Positions 1 to 7,861 of a stretch of DNA of 55,456 nt are shown here, in pieces. This stretch comes from Acrocarpospora macrocephala. GTDB lineage: Bacteria; Actinomycetota; Actinomycetes; Streptosporangiales; Streptosporangiaceae. The notes below the pieces were generated by a model, which was not told the DNA's origin, searched no databases, and was given only the letters and a program-made list of their open reading frames with translations. The first letter of the stretch is position 1. Each line of letters begins with the position of its first letter. The stretch is from the NCBI RefSeq assembly GCF_009687865.1, contig NZ_BLAE01000009.1, forward strand, positions 116,042-171,497. The letters run 5' to 3'. Position numbers and translations under genes: made by a program.

Positions 1-117
1 CCGCTGGCACCCGCCGTACCGGAGCAGGCCGAGGAGCCGCCCCCGGCTCCGCGCGGGCCTGACGACGACCCGGAGTTTCTGCGGAACCTGGAGCGGCGGC
101 TCAGGGACGAGGATTAG
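1..117 (+). CDS. C-terminal fragment of an unidentified protein
   Basis: Frame 1 is open from the window edge to a TAG at 115-117. It gives about 38 residues: a Pro/Ala/Glu-rich stretch followed by an acidic, charged tail ending in RRLRDED. The stop overlaps the TAA of the convergent ccsB gene (TTAG shared by both strands), which supports a real gene end. Small actinobacterial membrane proteins with a PLDc_N domain often have a tail with PEFLR-like wording, and one could sit beside the cytochrome c genes. That assignment is only a guess, because the diagnostic N-terminus lies outside the window. Confidence 0.5.
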   Translation, partial: PLAPAVPEQAEEPPPAPRGPDDDPEFLRNLERRLRDED

Positions 118-1031
118 TTCACGTCAGCGTAGGAGTGCAGGCCGCCGAAGAAGATGTTCACGCCGACCAGGTTGAACAGCAGGCAGCCGAAGGCCACCAG
201 GGAGACGATGAGGGCGGCTTTGCCCTTCCAGCCGGCGGTGGCCCGGGCGTGCAGGTAGGCCGCGTACGCCACCCAGGTGATGAACGCCCAGACCTCTTTG
301 GGGTCCCAGTTCCAGTAGCGTCCCCACGCCTTGTCGGCCCAGAGCGCGCCGGAGATGACGGCGAACGTCCAGATCGGAAAGCCGATCACGATCACCCGGT
401 GCGCGATCCGCTCCAGGTCGGCGAGGGCGGGCAGCCGGGACTGGCCCTCGCCCCGGGAGCCGCGGAACAGGTAGAGCGCGGCGGCCACGCCGCCCACGGT
501 GAACAGCCCGCTGGCGGCGATGGCGGCGGTCACGTGAATGGCCACCCAGTACGAGTCCAGCGCCGGAACCACGGGACCTGCCTGCGTGTACAGCACCCGG
601 ACGCTGAACCCGAGCCCGACCGCCGCGATCACGCTCACGAACGCGCCCAGGAACCGGACGGGGTAACGCAGCTGCATGAACAGGTACACGGTCACGGCGG
701 CGAGGATCATCGCCACCACGAACTCGTACATGTTGCCCCACGGCCACCGTTCGACCGCGAGCCCCCGGGTCAGCGTGGCGGTCACGTTGGCGGCCCAGCC
801 GACCCAGGTCAGGCCGACCGCGATCCGCCCGGCGCGCATCGCCCAAGCGACGGGCTCGGCCTCCTGGGTCTCGGTGATCGTGCTGCCGTCTGAGGCGACG
901 AGTTCTCTGACCTGTGCCGGTCGGGTGGCGAAGGCCAGCTCAAGGGCGTACCCGACCATGGCGGCCAGGTAGAGGAGGATGGCGGCCAGGATGAGCTGGT
1001 CGCTCAGGGTGGCCAGAGTGTCAGCGGTCAT
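114..1031 (-). CDS. ccsB: Cytochrome c biogenesis protein CcsB (CcsA/ResC type), heme handling
   Basis: This is a 305-residue polytopic membrane protein. It is the heme-handling half of the System II cytochrome c synthase and pairs with ResB. The tryptophan-rich WWD signature WGRYWNWDPKE lies at about residues 236-246 between hydrophobic segments. Candidate heme-ligand histidines are at about 167, 211, 261 and 299. System II carries heme across the membrane and attaches it to CXXCH apocytochromes outside the cytoplasm. It is the last gene of the resA-ccdA-resB-ccsB run. Its ATG overlaps the end of resB by 11 bp, so translation is probably coupled. Confidence 0.95.
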   Translation of the reverse strand: MTADTLATLSDQLILAAILLYLAAMVGYALELAFATRPAQVRELVASDGSTITETQEAEPVAWAMRAGRIAVGLTWVGWAANVTATLTRGLAVERWPWGNMYEFVVAMILAAVTVYLFMQLRYPVRFLGAFVSVIAAVGLGFSVRVLYTQAGPVVPALDSYWVAIHVTAAIAASGLFTVGGVAAALYLFRGSRGEGQSRLPALADLERIAHRVIVIGFPIWTFAVISGALWADKAWGRYWNWDPKEVWAFITWVAYAAYLHARATAGWKGKAALIVSLVAFGCLLFNLVGVNIFFGGLHSYADVN

Positions 1032-2568
1032 CCGAGACTCCTGAACGGGGGTTGAGCGAGGCGACGATCTCGGCGAACTCGTCGGTGAAATTCGACCCCT
1101 CGGTGCGGGACAATCCTCCCACCGTCACCCTTCCGTCCTTCATCCGGACCCAGACCCGGCGGCGGCGGATGGTCAGCGAGAACACCAGGCCCAGGACGGC
1201 GGCGATAGAGGCCACCAGCGCGGGCATCCGCCCGGGGTCGTACGTGGTCTGCAAGGAGATCCACTCCTTGACGCCGGTGAACTCGATCTTCCCGGCGCCG
1301 CCCGGCAGGTCGAGGGCCTCGCCGACGGCCAGCGGGCGCGGCTGCACGGTCATCGTGCCCAGCGGTTTGAGGTTCTTGTGCGCGCTCAGGTCGTAGACCG
1401 ACTGCGGCTCGCCGGAGTCCAGCCCGAGGTCGCCCGCGAACGGCCAGACCTGCACGGTCGGGTTGGCGGCCCCGGGGAAGACCGAGATCCACTCCTCCCC
1501 GACCGGAAGCGTGGACGGCAGGAACCGCCCCAGGAAGGCCAGCTGCTGGGGCCGCGCGTCCGGCACCTTGATGACGCACTCGGATTCGTACGTCGAGGTG
1601 TTGGAGGTCAGGCACGGCACCGGTCCCTCGTACGCGACCTGCCCCTGCCCGTCGGTCACCTTGAAGACGGGCGCGTAGCCGTGGCCGATCAGGTAGGTCA
1701 ACGTGCCGTTGACGTCCAGTGGCTCGTTGACGCGCAGATCGACCACCCGCTCGGCCGCGCCGGGGGCGTCCTTGACGCTCAGCGTGGCGGAGAACGTGAG
1801 CGGCTGGCCTACCTTCTCGTGCCCTGGCCCGATATAGGTGGCCTGGAAGTCGGTGAGCTTGAACGAGAACGGTTCCAGCGACTCGGCGGAGACGGAAGCA
1901 CCGGGGACATAACGGTCGTAGGCCGCGACGGTGTTGGCGAAGCCGTCGCCTTCGACCACCAGGACGTTGCCCTTGTAGCCGTACAGCCCGCCGGCGCCGA
2001 CCGCGATCAGCAGGACCAGCAGCGCGACGTGGAAGACCAGGTTGCCGGTCTCCCGGAGGTGACCCTTCTCGGCCGCCACCCAGTCGGGTCCGGTTTCGAC
2101 CCGGAAGCGCCGCTTCTTGAGCGTGGCCGCGGCTTCGGCGATCGTGAGGTCCGCCGTGAACTCGTCGTGGTGTGGCAGGCGGAGCAGGTTGCGCGGCGCG
2201 GCCGGGGGTTTGCGGCGGATCTCCTTGAGGTGGGCCAGCGTGCGCGGCAGCACGCAGCCGACCAGCGACAGGAACAGCAGCAGGTAGATGGCCGCGAACC
2301 AGGGCGAGTGGAACACGTCGAACAGCCAGAACCGGTCCAGCCATTCGGCCTTGACCGGGTCGTTCGCGTAGTAGCGCGCCACGAGGCTGGCATCGACGTT
2401 GCGTTGCGGGAAGACCGAACCGGGCACCGATGCGAGCGCGAACAGGAACAGCAGGATGAGCGCGGTCCGCATCGAGGTGAGCGTGCGCCAGCCCCAGCGC
2501 AACCAGCCGACCACCCCGAGACCCACGGGCTTGGTGACTTCCTTCTGCTCTTCGTCGGTCAGCGTCAT
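1021..2568 (-). CDS. resB: Cytochrome c biogenesis protein ResB
   Basis: A 515-residue protein of the ResB family. It has an N-terminal cytoplasmic stretch and a hydrophobic segment near 35-55 (TALILLFLFALASV). Further transmembrane segments lie near 90-110 and 180-200, followed by a large external domain of about 230 residues. A last transmembrane helix near 455-470 leads to a basic cytoplasmic tail. ResB and CcsB together form the System II heme export and ligation complex. The ATG overlaps the ccdA TGA by one base (TGATG), and its 3-prime end overlaps ccsB, which indicates tight operon coupling. The length is normal for actinobacteria. Confidence 0.95.
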   Translation of the reverse strand: MTLTDEEQKEVTKPVGLGVVGWLRWGWRTLTSMRTALILLFLFALASVPGSVFPQRNVDASLVARYYANDPVKAEWLDRFWLFDVFHSPWFAAIYLLLFLSLVGCVLPRTLAHLKEIRRKPPAAPRNLLRLPHHDEFTADLTIAEAAATLKKRRFRVETGPDWVAAEKGHLRETGNLVFHVALLVLLIAVGAGGLYGYKGNVLVVEGDGFANTVAAYDRYVPGASVSAESLEPFSFKLTDFQATYIGPGHEKVGQPLTFSATLSVKDAPGAAERVVDLRVNEPLDVNGTLTYLIGHGYAPVFKVTDGQGQVAYEGPVPCLTSNTSTYESECVIKVPDARPQQLAFLGRFLPSTLPVGEEWISVFPGAANPTVQVWPFAGDLGLDSGEPQSVYDLSAHKNLKPLGTMTVQPRPLAVGEALDLPGGAGKIEFTGVKEWISLQTTYDPGRMPALVASIAAVLGLVFSLTIRRRRVWVRMKDGRVTVGGLSRTEGSNFTDEFAEIVASLNPRSGVSDDR

Positions 2569-3296
2569 CAGATCACCGGCTCGAATCCGCCCACCCAGCC
2601 CTGCAGGCCCGCGATGAGCTCACCCCACAGGCCGGTGACGAGCAGCAGCCCCACGGCCACCAGCATCGCGCCGCCGACCCGGGTGATGAGTTGGGAATGG
2701 CGGCGAACCGCCCGGAAGGTGTGCAACGCCCTGCGGTAGGCGAGCCCGGCGAGGATGAACGGCAGGCCCAGGCCCAGGGCGTACCCAAAGGCCAGGAGCG
2801 CCCCACGAGCGGCGCTGCCTTGGTCGACGGAGAGGGTCAGCACAACAGCCAGGGTGGGGCCGATGCACGGCGTCCAGCCGAGGCCGAAGACGACGCCGAG
2901 CAGCGGCGCGCCCGCAAGACCGGCGGTGGGGAGCTTGTGGAAGCGGAACTCGCGCTGCAACCCGGGGATGAGGCCGAGGAACGCGAGCCCGAGCACGATC
3001 GTGAGCGCGCCCAGCACCTTCGTGATGACCTGGGCATTGCCGAGAAGCGCCGCGCCGAGACCGCCGAAGAGCGCGCCGCCGAGCACGAAGACCAGAGCGA
3101 ATCCGAGCACGAAGAGCCCGCTGCCGAGCACCAGCGTGCGCCGGCGCGGGTCGGCGCTCATACCCGTGACGTACGACAGGTAGCCCGGCACCAGCGGCAG
3201 CACGCACGGCGAGAGGAACGAGACGAGACCGGCCAGCAACGCGATCGGCAGCGCGATCAGCAGCGAACCGGAGGCGACCGTCTCAGCGAGATTCAC
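2568..3296 (-). CDS. ccdA: Cytochrome c biogenesis protein CcdA (thiol-disulfide electron carrier)
   Basis: A 242-residue, six-helix protein of the CcdA/DsbD-core family. It moves reducing equivalents from cytoplasmic thioredoxin across the membrane to ResA. The two redox cysteines are visible: C31 in LSPCVLPLVPGYLS in the first helix and C144 in GWTPCIGPTLA in the fourth. It sits between resA, its electron acceptor, and resB. It overlaps resA by 14 bp and resB by 1 bp, so it belongs to one translationally coupled operon. Confidence 0.95.
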   Translation of the reverse strand: MNLAETVASGSLLIALPIALLAGLVSFLSPCVLPLVPGYLSYVTGMSADPRRRTLVLGSGLFVLGFALVFVLGGALFGGLGAALLGNAQVITKVLGALTIVLGLAFLGLIPGLQREFRFHKLPTAGLAGAPLLGVVFGLGWTPCIGPTLAVVLTLSVDQGSAARGALLAFGYALGLGLPFILAGLAYRRALHTFRAVRRHSQLITRVGGAMLVAVGLLLVTGLWGELIAGLQGWVGGFEPVI

Positions 3297-3852
3297 TGTT
3301 GACCTTGGTGACGGCGTCGAGCAACGCCTGGTACTTGACCGCGCCGAGAGCCCGCGCGGCGATCTTCCCGTTCCTGTCGATGATCAGCGTGGACGGGATC
3401 GCGGCGGGCGGCACGGTCCCCTGGAACCCGAGCAGCACCTGCCCCTGCTGGTCGTGAATGCTCGGATACCCCGGCTCCATGGCCCGGTCATAGGCGAGCG
3501 CCGCCGTCTTCTGATCCTTGAAGTTCACCCCGAGGAACTCCACACCCCCCGATTTGGTACGGGCGGCGACATCTTTCAGGATCGGCCCCTCGGCCCGGCA
3601 GGGCGCACACCAGGACGCCCAGAAGTTGAGCACGACGACTTTGCCCTTGGCCATCCCCGCAGTCGACCCATCCAGCGACTGCCCTTCAACCGCAGGCGCG
3701 GCCTTCCGCTCCCCCGGCTCAAAGATCTGGATTTTTCCGTCACCGGGGATAAATCGCGTATCTCCGGACTCCGGCTGCCCCGAACTCTGCGAACCCGCAC
3801 AGCCCGCCAGCACAAGGATGGCAAGCACGAAGACGAGAGGTTTGATGGGCAT
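3283..3852 (-). CDS. resA: ResA-like thioredoxin lipoprotein
   Basis: A 189-residue TlpA/ResA-type thiol-disulfide oxidoreductase. The N-terminus is a lipoprotein signal with lipobox LAGC (Cys18). The protein is therefore probably tethered outside the membrane. The thioredoxin fold starts near residue 55, with the active site WCAPC at 81-85 (C82, C85) after NFWAS. It should reduce the CXXCH cysteines of apocytochrome c using electrons from CcdA. It is the first cytochrome c maturation gene and overlaps ccdA. Two inverted repeats lie immediately upstream. Confidence 0.93.
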   Translation of the reverse strand: MPIKPLVFVLAILVLAGCAGSQSSGQPESGDTRFIPGDGKIQIFEPGERKAAPAVEGQSLDGSTAGMAKGKVVVLNFWASWCAPCRAEGPILKDVAARTKSGGVEFLGVNFKDQKTAALAYDRAMEPGYPSIHDQQGQVLLGFQGTVPPAAIPSTLIIDRNGKIAARALGAVKYQALLDAVTKVNSESR

Positions 3853-3867
3853 CGGAGAACGATCTCC

Positions 3868-3903
3868 TAGTACTACGGCCAGTAGAGCAACGTCACTCTA
3901 CTG
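3868..3903. promoter_or_regulatory. Palindromic operator candidates upstream of resA
   Basis: Two dyads lie 16-51 bp upstream of the resA start. TAGTACTA (3868-3875) is a perfect 8-bp palindrome. CAGTAGAG (3880-3887) and CTCTACTG (3896-3903) form a perfect 8-bp inverted repeat with an 8-nt spacer. The AGTA/TACT wording loosely resembles BlaI/CopY-type operators, but no such regulator is encoded nearby. A transcript hairpin is the alternative reading. Confidence 0.45.
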
Positions 3904-3934
3904 CGTCATGCCCGCGCCTCCGGCACGGGGGCTC

Positions 3935-4015
3935 GGGCGCCTTCAGCCTGTGTCTTCCCTCGTCTCTCCGGTCGCTTCGCTCCCTGCGTTCCTCAGTCCA
4001 GACACAGGCGCGCCC
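3935..4015. repeat. Long-range inverted repeat in the resA/phosphatase intergenic region
   Basis: GCCTGTGTCT (3946-3955) pairs perfectly with AGACACAGGC (4000-4009) across a 44-nt loop. An outer GGGCGC/GCGCCC pair (3935-3940 and 4010-4015) can extend the stem past a 5-nt bulge. The interior contains several CGCTTCGCTCC-like words that could fold further. It sits between two same-strand genes and has no T-run. It could be an attenuator or a dispersed intergenic repeat; only one copy is visible here. Confidence 0.5.
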
Positions 4016-4033
4016 TCACGGGGATAGCTCGCC

Positions 4034-4669
4034 CTAAGCTCCGGCCAGGGGATTGCTCTTGAGCAGGATCGCGGCCGGTTCCGTATAGCCAACGGTGACC
4101 AGCCGGTCGTCCTCGAAGGTGAAGCTCGTCAGGCTGGCCAGCGAACACTGGCGTCGCCGCGGATCATGCCAGAGCCGCCGGTTCTCCGCCGCCAGCCGGA
4201 TGATCCAGATCGGCAACTGATGGCTGACCATCAGGATCTCGTGCCCGCGAACCGCCGCTTTCGCGGAGTCGATGACGGACTTCATCCGGGCCACCACGTC
4301 CAGATACGCCTCCCCCCAGGAAGGCCGCCGCGGATCCCTGATGTGCCAGAAGTTGCGCGGATCCTTGAAGACCGCGCCCGCCAGCCGCTTGCCCTCGAAG
4401 ACGTTCGTCGCCTCGATCAACCGATCGTCCAGGGCGACCGCGAGCCCGCCCAGGGCCTCCGCGCTCGGCGCGGCCGTCTCCTGGGCGCGCTCCATCGGCG
4501 AACTCCAGATCGCCACGATGTCCCGCCCCGCGATGGACTTGGCCACCATGTCGGCCATCGCCCGGCCGTTGTCCGACAGGTGATATCCCGGCAATCTGCC
4601 GTAGAGGACGCCCGCGGGGTTATACACCTCACCGTGGCGCAGCAGATGAACAACGGTGGTCTCAGTCAT
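4034..4669 (-). CDS. Histidine phosphatase family protein (phosphoglycerate-mutase-like)
   Basis: A 211-residue protein with the RHGE signature at residues 11-14 (His12 is the phospho-acceptor). The second catalytic His is in MVSHQLPIW near 148. A conserved phosphatase of this superfamily lies between hemL and resA in many actinobacteria, in M. tuberculosis at Rv0525 as I remember it. That suggests a role linked to this block rather than glycolysis; the substrate is unknown. It starts with ATG 20 bp after the LysR gene. The 181-bp gap to resA, with its inverted repeats, suggests resA has its own control. Confidence 0.88.
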   Translation of the reverse strand: MTETTVVHLLRHGEVYNPAGVLYGRLPGYHLSDNGRAMADMVAKSIAGRDIVAIWSSPMERAQETAAPSAEALGGLAVALDDRLIEATNVFEGKRLAGAVFKDPRNFWHIRDPRRPSWGEAYLDVVARMKSVIDSAKAAVRGHEILMVSHQLPIWIIRLAAENRRLWHDPRRRQCSLASLTSFTFEDDRLVTVGYTEPAAILLKSNPLAGA

Positions 4670-4689
4670 GGTGGCGCCAGCCTACTGCG

Positions 4690-5628
4690 CTAAACCGGCG
4701 TGCTCTGACTCGCCGCGCCCGGCTCCAGCGCCAGCGGAGCACACGCGGTGCGCAGCGCCTCCACCGCCGCCCGGATCGCGGGACGGCGGGCCGCGTCGGT
4801 CCGCCACAGCGCATAAACACGGCGAATCGGCCGGGGCAGGATCGGGACCATCCGCACCTCGTCGGGCACCGCGCCCCGGCCCAACCGCGGGATGAGCGCG
4901 TAACCGTGCCCAGCCGCGACCATGGCCATCTGCGACGGATACTCATCGGCGTAGCACACCACCTGGGGCTCCTTCTCCGACGACCGGATCAGGAACATCA
5001 GGAAATCATGGCAGACCGTCCCCGGCGAGGAGATGATCCACTGATCGCCGGGCAGGTCGGCCAGGGCCACCTCGCGCTGGTCGGCCAGCGGGTGGTCGGC
5101 CGGCACGGCGACATCGGCCACGTCTTCGAGCAGCGCGGCCCGGGACAGACCGTCCGGGATGGCTATCGGCCGGTTGACCCAGTCCTGCACCACGGCCAGG
5201 TCGATCTCGCCCCGGGTGACCTCGCGCACCATCCGGTCCGGCTCGCGCTCGTAGACGAGCAGGTCCAGGTCCGGGTGCCGATCCTTGAGCAGGGTGAGCG
5301 CGTTCGGCATGATGCCGCGCGCGGCGGTCGGGAAGGCCGCCATGGACAGCCTGCCGACGACCGCGCCGCGCAGCGCTTCGAAGTCCGCCTCGGCGGTCTC
5401 CACCAGCGCGAGGATCTTCTCGGCGTGGTCGGCCAGCAGCCCGGCGGCGTCGGTCAGCTTGACCCCGCGCCCGTTGCGCTCGACCAGCACGGCGCCGGTC
5501 TCCCGCTCCAACTTGGCGAGTTGCTGGGAGATGGCGGACGGGGTCACCATCAACGCTTCCGCCGCCGCCCCCACCGAACCGTAGGTCGCGACCGCGTGCA
5601 GAGCCTTCAACCGGTGCAAGTCCAACAT
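4690..5628 (-). CDS. LysR family transcriptional regulator
   Basis: A 312-residue LysR-type regulator. The N-terminal winged HTH spans about residues 2-60 (HRLKALHAVATYGSVGAAAE, then SAISQQLAKLE). An effector-binding domain of the type-2 periplasmic fold follows from about residue 90. It interrupts the usual hemL-phosphatase-resA order. The regulator is divergent from a 39-aa ORF at 5701. The 72-bp space between their starts holds a GTGCT-N9-AGCAC inverted repeat, the usual position for LysR autoregulation and for control of the divergent gene. The effector cannot be deduced. Confidence 0.93.
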   Translation of the reverse strand: MLDLHRLKALHAVATYGSVGAAAEALMVTPSAISQQLAKLERETGAVLVERNGRGVKLTDAAGLLADHAEKILALVETAEADFEALRGAVVGRLSMAAFPTAARGIMPNALTLLKDRHPDLDLLVYEREPDRMVREVTRGEIDLAVVQDWVNRPIAIPDGLSRAALLEDVADVAVPADHPLADQREVALADLPGDQWIISSPGTVCHDFLMFLIRSSEKEPQVVCYADEYPSQMAMVAAGHGYALIPRLGRGAVPDEVRMVPILPRPIRRVYALWRTDAARRPAIRAAVEALRTACAPLALEPGAASQSTPV

Positions 5629-5667
5629 GTAGCTAGTCTAAACCATGCACCTAAGAAAATCTCGCTT

Positions 5668-5686
5668 GTGCTCAACTGTTAAGCAC
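5668..5686. promoter_or_regulatory. Candidate LysR-type binding site
   Basis: GTGCT (5668-5672) and AGCAC (5682-5686) form an inverted repeat with a 9-nt spacer in the divergent region between the LysR gene and the 39-aa ORF. Interrupted dyads of this size and place are typical LysR targets. The strict T-N11-A form is not met around the dyad centre, so this is position-based inference. Confidence 0.4.
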
Positions 5687-5700
5687 TGGAAAATGAAGAC

Positions 5701-5820
5701 ATGAGAATCCTAAACAACGTCTTCACGAAGACCACCCGCCCCGCCGAACTCTCCTACCTGGAGACCCTGGCCCGCCAGGCCCGTCAGTCCCGCTCCAAGA
5801 AGCTGAGTCGCTCAACCTGA
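5701..5820 (+). CDS. Small basic protein of 39 residues, divergent from the LysR regulator
   Basis: ATG at 5701 to TGA at 5820. The product begins [12 protein letters not shown] and carries an amphipathic, Arg/Lys-rich C-terminal half ([15 protein letters not shown]). I do not recognise a family. Support for expression is positional: it starts 72 bp from the LysR start, shares its control region, and ends with a 9-bp overlap into the convergent hemL gene. A purine-rich stretch (GAAAATGAAGAC) precedes the ATG, but it is a weak ribosome-binding site. It could be a small effector or a regulatory leader peptide. Confidence 0.45.
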   Translation: MRILNNVFTKTTRPAELSYLETLARQARQSRSKKLSRST

Positions 5821-7101
5821 AGCTGCTGCTCTTGCTGCAGCCGGTAGGGCTTCGGCGATCCGAGTCAGTGCGTCGTCGTCGTGCGCGGCAGAGAGGAACC
5901 ACGCCTCGTACGCGGACGGCGGCAGGTAGACGCCCTGATCCAGCATCGAGTGGAAGAACGCCGTGTAGGCCGCCGTGTTCTGGGTCTTCGCCGACGCGAA
6001 GTCCGTCACCGGCTGATCGGTGAAGAAAATGGAGAAGAGGTTCCCGGCGCGCTGGAGCCGATGCGGCACCCCCGCGGCGGCCAGCGCGTCCGAAGCCGCC
6101 CTGCCGATGATCAAGGCAGAAGCGTCGACCCGGTCGTAGACGTCGGCGTCGCAGGCGATCAACGTGGCCAATCCGGCGGCGCACGCGAGCGGGTTTCCCG
6201 ACAGCGTGCCCGCCTGGTACACCGGCCCCTCTGGAGCGAGGTAAGCCATCACGTCGGCCCGGCCGCCGAAGGCCGCCGCCGGGAGGCCGCCGCCCATCAC
6301 CTTGCCGAAGGTCATCAGGTCGGCGCCCACGGAGTCGAGGCCGTACCAGCCGGAGGCGGTCACCCGGAAGCCGGTCAGCACCTCGTCCACGATGAGCAGC
6401 GCGCCATGCTCGGTGCACAGCTCGCGCAGCCGCCGGTTGAAACCGTCAAGCGGCGGGACGACACCCATGTTCGCCGGGCACGCCTCAGTGATCACGCACG
6501 CGATCTCGGCGGCCGCGAACGCCTCCTCCACCGCCGACACGTCGTTGTACGGCAACACGATCGTGTCCGCCGCCGACGCACCCGTCACGCCCGGGGTATC
6601 CGGCAGGCCGAAGGTGACGACACCGGAACCCGCCGAAGCCAGCAGCGCGTCCACGTGCCCGTGGTAACACCCGGCGAACTTGATGATTTTCGATCGGCCG
6701 GTGAAGCCGCGCGCGAGCCGTACCGCGCTCATGGTGGCCTCGGTGCCGGAGCTGACCAGCCGCACCTTTTCGACGGCCGGGCTCATCCGGTTGACGATCT
6801 CCTCGGCGAGCAGCACCTCGCCCTCGGTGGCGGTGCCGTAGGAGAGACCGTGGGCGAGCGCGTCGGAGACGGCCTGCACCACGGCGGGATGCCGGTGGCC
6901 CAGAATCATCGGCCCCCACGAGCAGACCAGGTCCACATACTGGTTGCCGTCCACATCCGTGAGGTACGGCCCCTGCCCGGAGGCCATGAACCTCGGTGTG
7001 CCGCCCACCGCCCCGAAGGCGCGGACCGGGGAGTTCACCCCGCCCGGCACGAGCTCCTTGGCCCGGGCGAACAGTTTCGCGGATTGCTGGGTAAATTCCA
7101 C
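5812..7101 (-). CDS. hemL: Glutamate-1-semialdehyde 2,1-aminomutase
   Basis: HemL is a PLP enzyme that converts glutamate-1-semialdehyde to 5-aminolevulinate, the step after HemA in the C5 heme pathway. The family signature [11 protein letters not shown] is near the N-terminus, and the PLP lysine is in [26 protein letters not shown] supplies the aspartate that contacts the cofactor. The start is uncertain. TTG at 7122 would overlap the upstream gene; GTG at 7107 or 7101 is also in frame, and none has a clear ribosome-binding site. I chose GTG 7101 (reads [11 protein letters not shown]), which fits the usual HemL N-terminus. The gene ends convergently against the 39-aa ORF. Confidence 0.95.
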   Translation of the reverse strand: MEFTQQSAKLFARAKELVPGGVNSPVRAFGAVGGTPRFMASGQGPYLTDVDGNQYVDLVCSWGPMILGHRHPAVVQAVSDALAHGLSYGTATEGEVLLAEEIVNRMSPAVEKVRLVSSGTEATMSAVRLARGFTGRSKIIKFAGCYHGHVDALLASAGSGVVTFGLPDTPGVTGASAADTIVLPYNDVSAVEEAFAAAEIACVITEACPANMGVVPPLDGFNRRLRELCTEHGALLIVDEVLTGFRVTASGWYGLDSVGADLMTFGKVMGGGLPAAAFGGRADVMAYLAPEGPVYQAGTLSGNPLACAAGLATLIACDADVYDRVDASALIIGRAASDALAAAGVPHRLQRAGNLFSIFFTDQPVTDFASAKTQNTAAYTAFFHSMLDQGVYLPPSAYEAWFLSAAHDDDALTRIAEALPAAARAAASG

Positions 7102-7111
7102 GCCCACGAGA

Positions 7112-7747
7112 TTAGTCGGCAATCAGGTCGAGCACGCGCAGGGGATCGGGCAGCGGACGCCCGTCCGGCGGGCGCAGCCAGGTCACCACCGAGCCGTCCG
7201 GAAGCGTCGACGGCGGCGCGAGCACGTAGCTGTCGCGGCAGTGCCAGCGCAGCCCAGGTGAGGAGTCGATCGTCTCGGGGCCGTAGTCGAGATGGCAGGA
7301 CCACCACTCGTCCTCGTCGTCGGGCGCACCTCGGGTAGCCACATAAAAAAGAACCCGGTCGCCGTTCGCGGCGACCGGGCCAGTGGCGAATCCGGCGGCG
7401 TCCATGGCCGCCAGCGCCGTGATCCCGGCGGCGGCGGGGACGTCGAACACGTCGAACACCCGGCCGGTGGGCAGGATCACGTTCGCCTCGGGGTTCTGCC
7501 CCCACCAGCGGGTGAGCTGGGCGGTGTCCAGCGTGGCCTGCATCTGCCAGGCGGGCGACAGCGGATGCATGCCGGGATCGGGACAGCCGATCCGATCGCA
7601 CGAGCAGGCGCGCCCGCCCTCGCGGAGCGGGTGCGCCCCTAGACAGCTGGCCCAGCCGAGCGCGGCGTAGTGCAGCACCGAGGTGATGGGGCGCGGCGTC
7701 CGGTGCGCGCGCCGCCTCGATCTCCGAGCCAGCGGTACCCCCACCAT
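7112..7747 (-). CDS. Small bifunctional-primase/polymerase-like (Prim-Pol) domain protein
   Basis: A protein of about 211 residues resembling the stand-alone prim-pol domain proteins of actinomycetes. Seen: an N-terminal YAALGW segment, a Cys-rich stretch ([15 protein letters not shown]), then TRWW and the FDVFDVPA motif typical of this group. [14 protein letters not shown] segment follows. The longer ORF could start upstream, but ATG at 7747 has an excellent ribosome-binding site (GGAGGGG four bases before it). The full archaeo-eukaryotic primase catalytic set is not obvious. The domain name is therefore homology-style reasoning, and DNA synthesis is not implied. It lies directly upstream of hemL, probably co-transcribed. 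Confidence 0.65.
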   Translation of the reverse strand: MVGVPLARRSRRRAHRTPRPITSVLHYAALGWASCLGAHPLREGGRACSCDRIGCPDPGMHPLSPAWQMQATLDTAQLTRWWGQNPEANVILPTGRVFDVFDVPAAAGITALAAMDAAGFATGPVAANGDRVLFYVATRGAPDDEDEWWSCHLDYGPETIDSSPGLRWHCRDSYVLAPPSTLPDGSVVTWLRPPDGRPLPDPLRVLDLIAD

Positions 7748-7861
7748 GGTGCCCCTCCCCGATGCCCGACGGAAACAACAACCACACGGGTGGCTGGTGT
7801 TGCACCCGATAATGCCTGTTACCAAATGACCTTCGCAGGGCGACCCCCGCATATGGCCCGG

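Noticed and set aside
1378-2739. 453-codon plus-strand ORF across resB and ccdA
   Set aside because: Composition is Arg/Asp/Gln-rich with no motifs, and it crosses two overlapping real genes.
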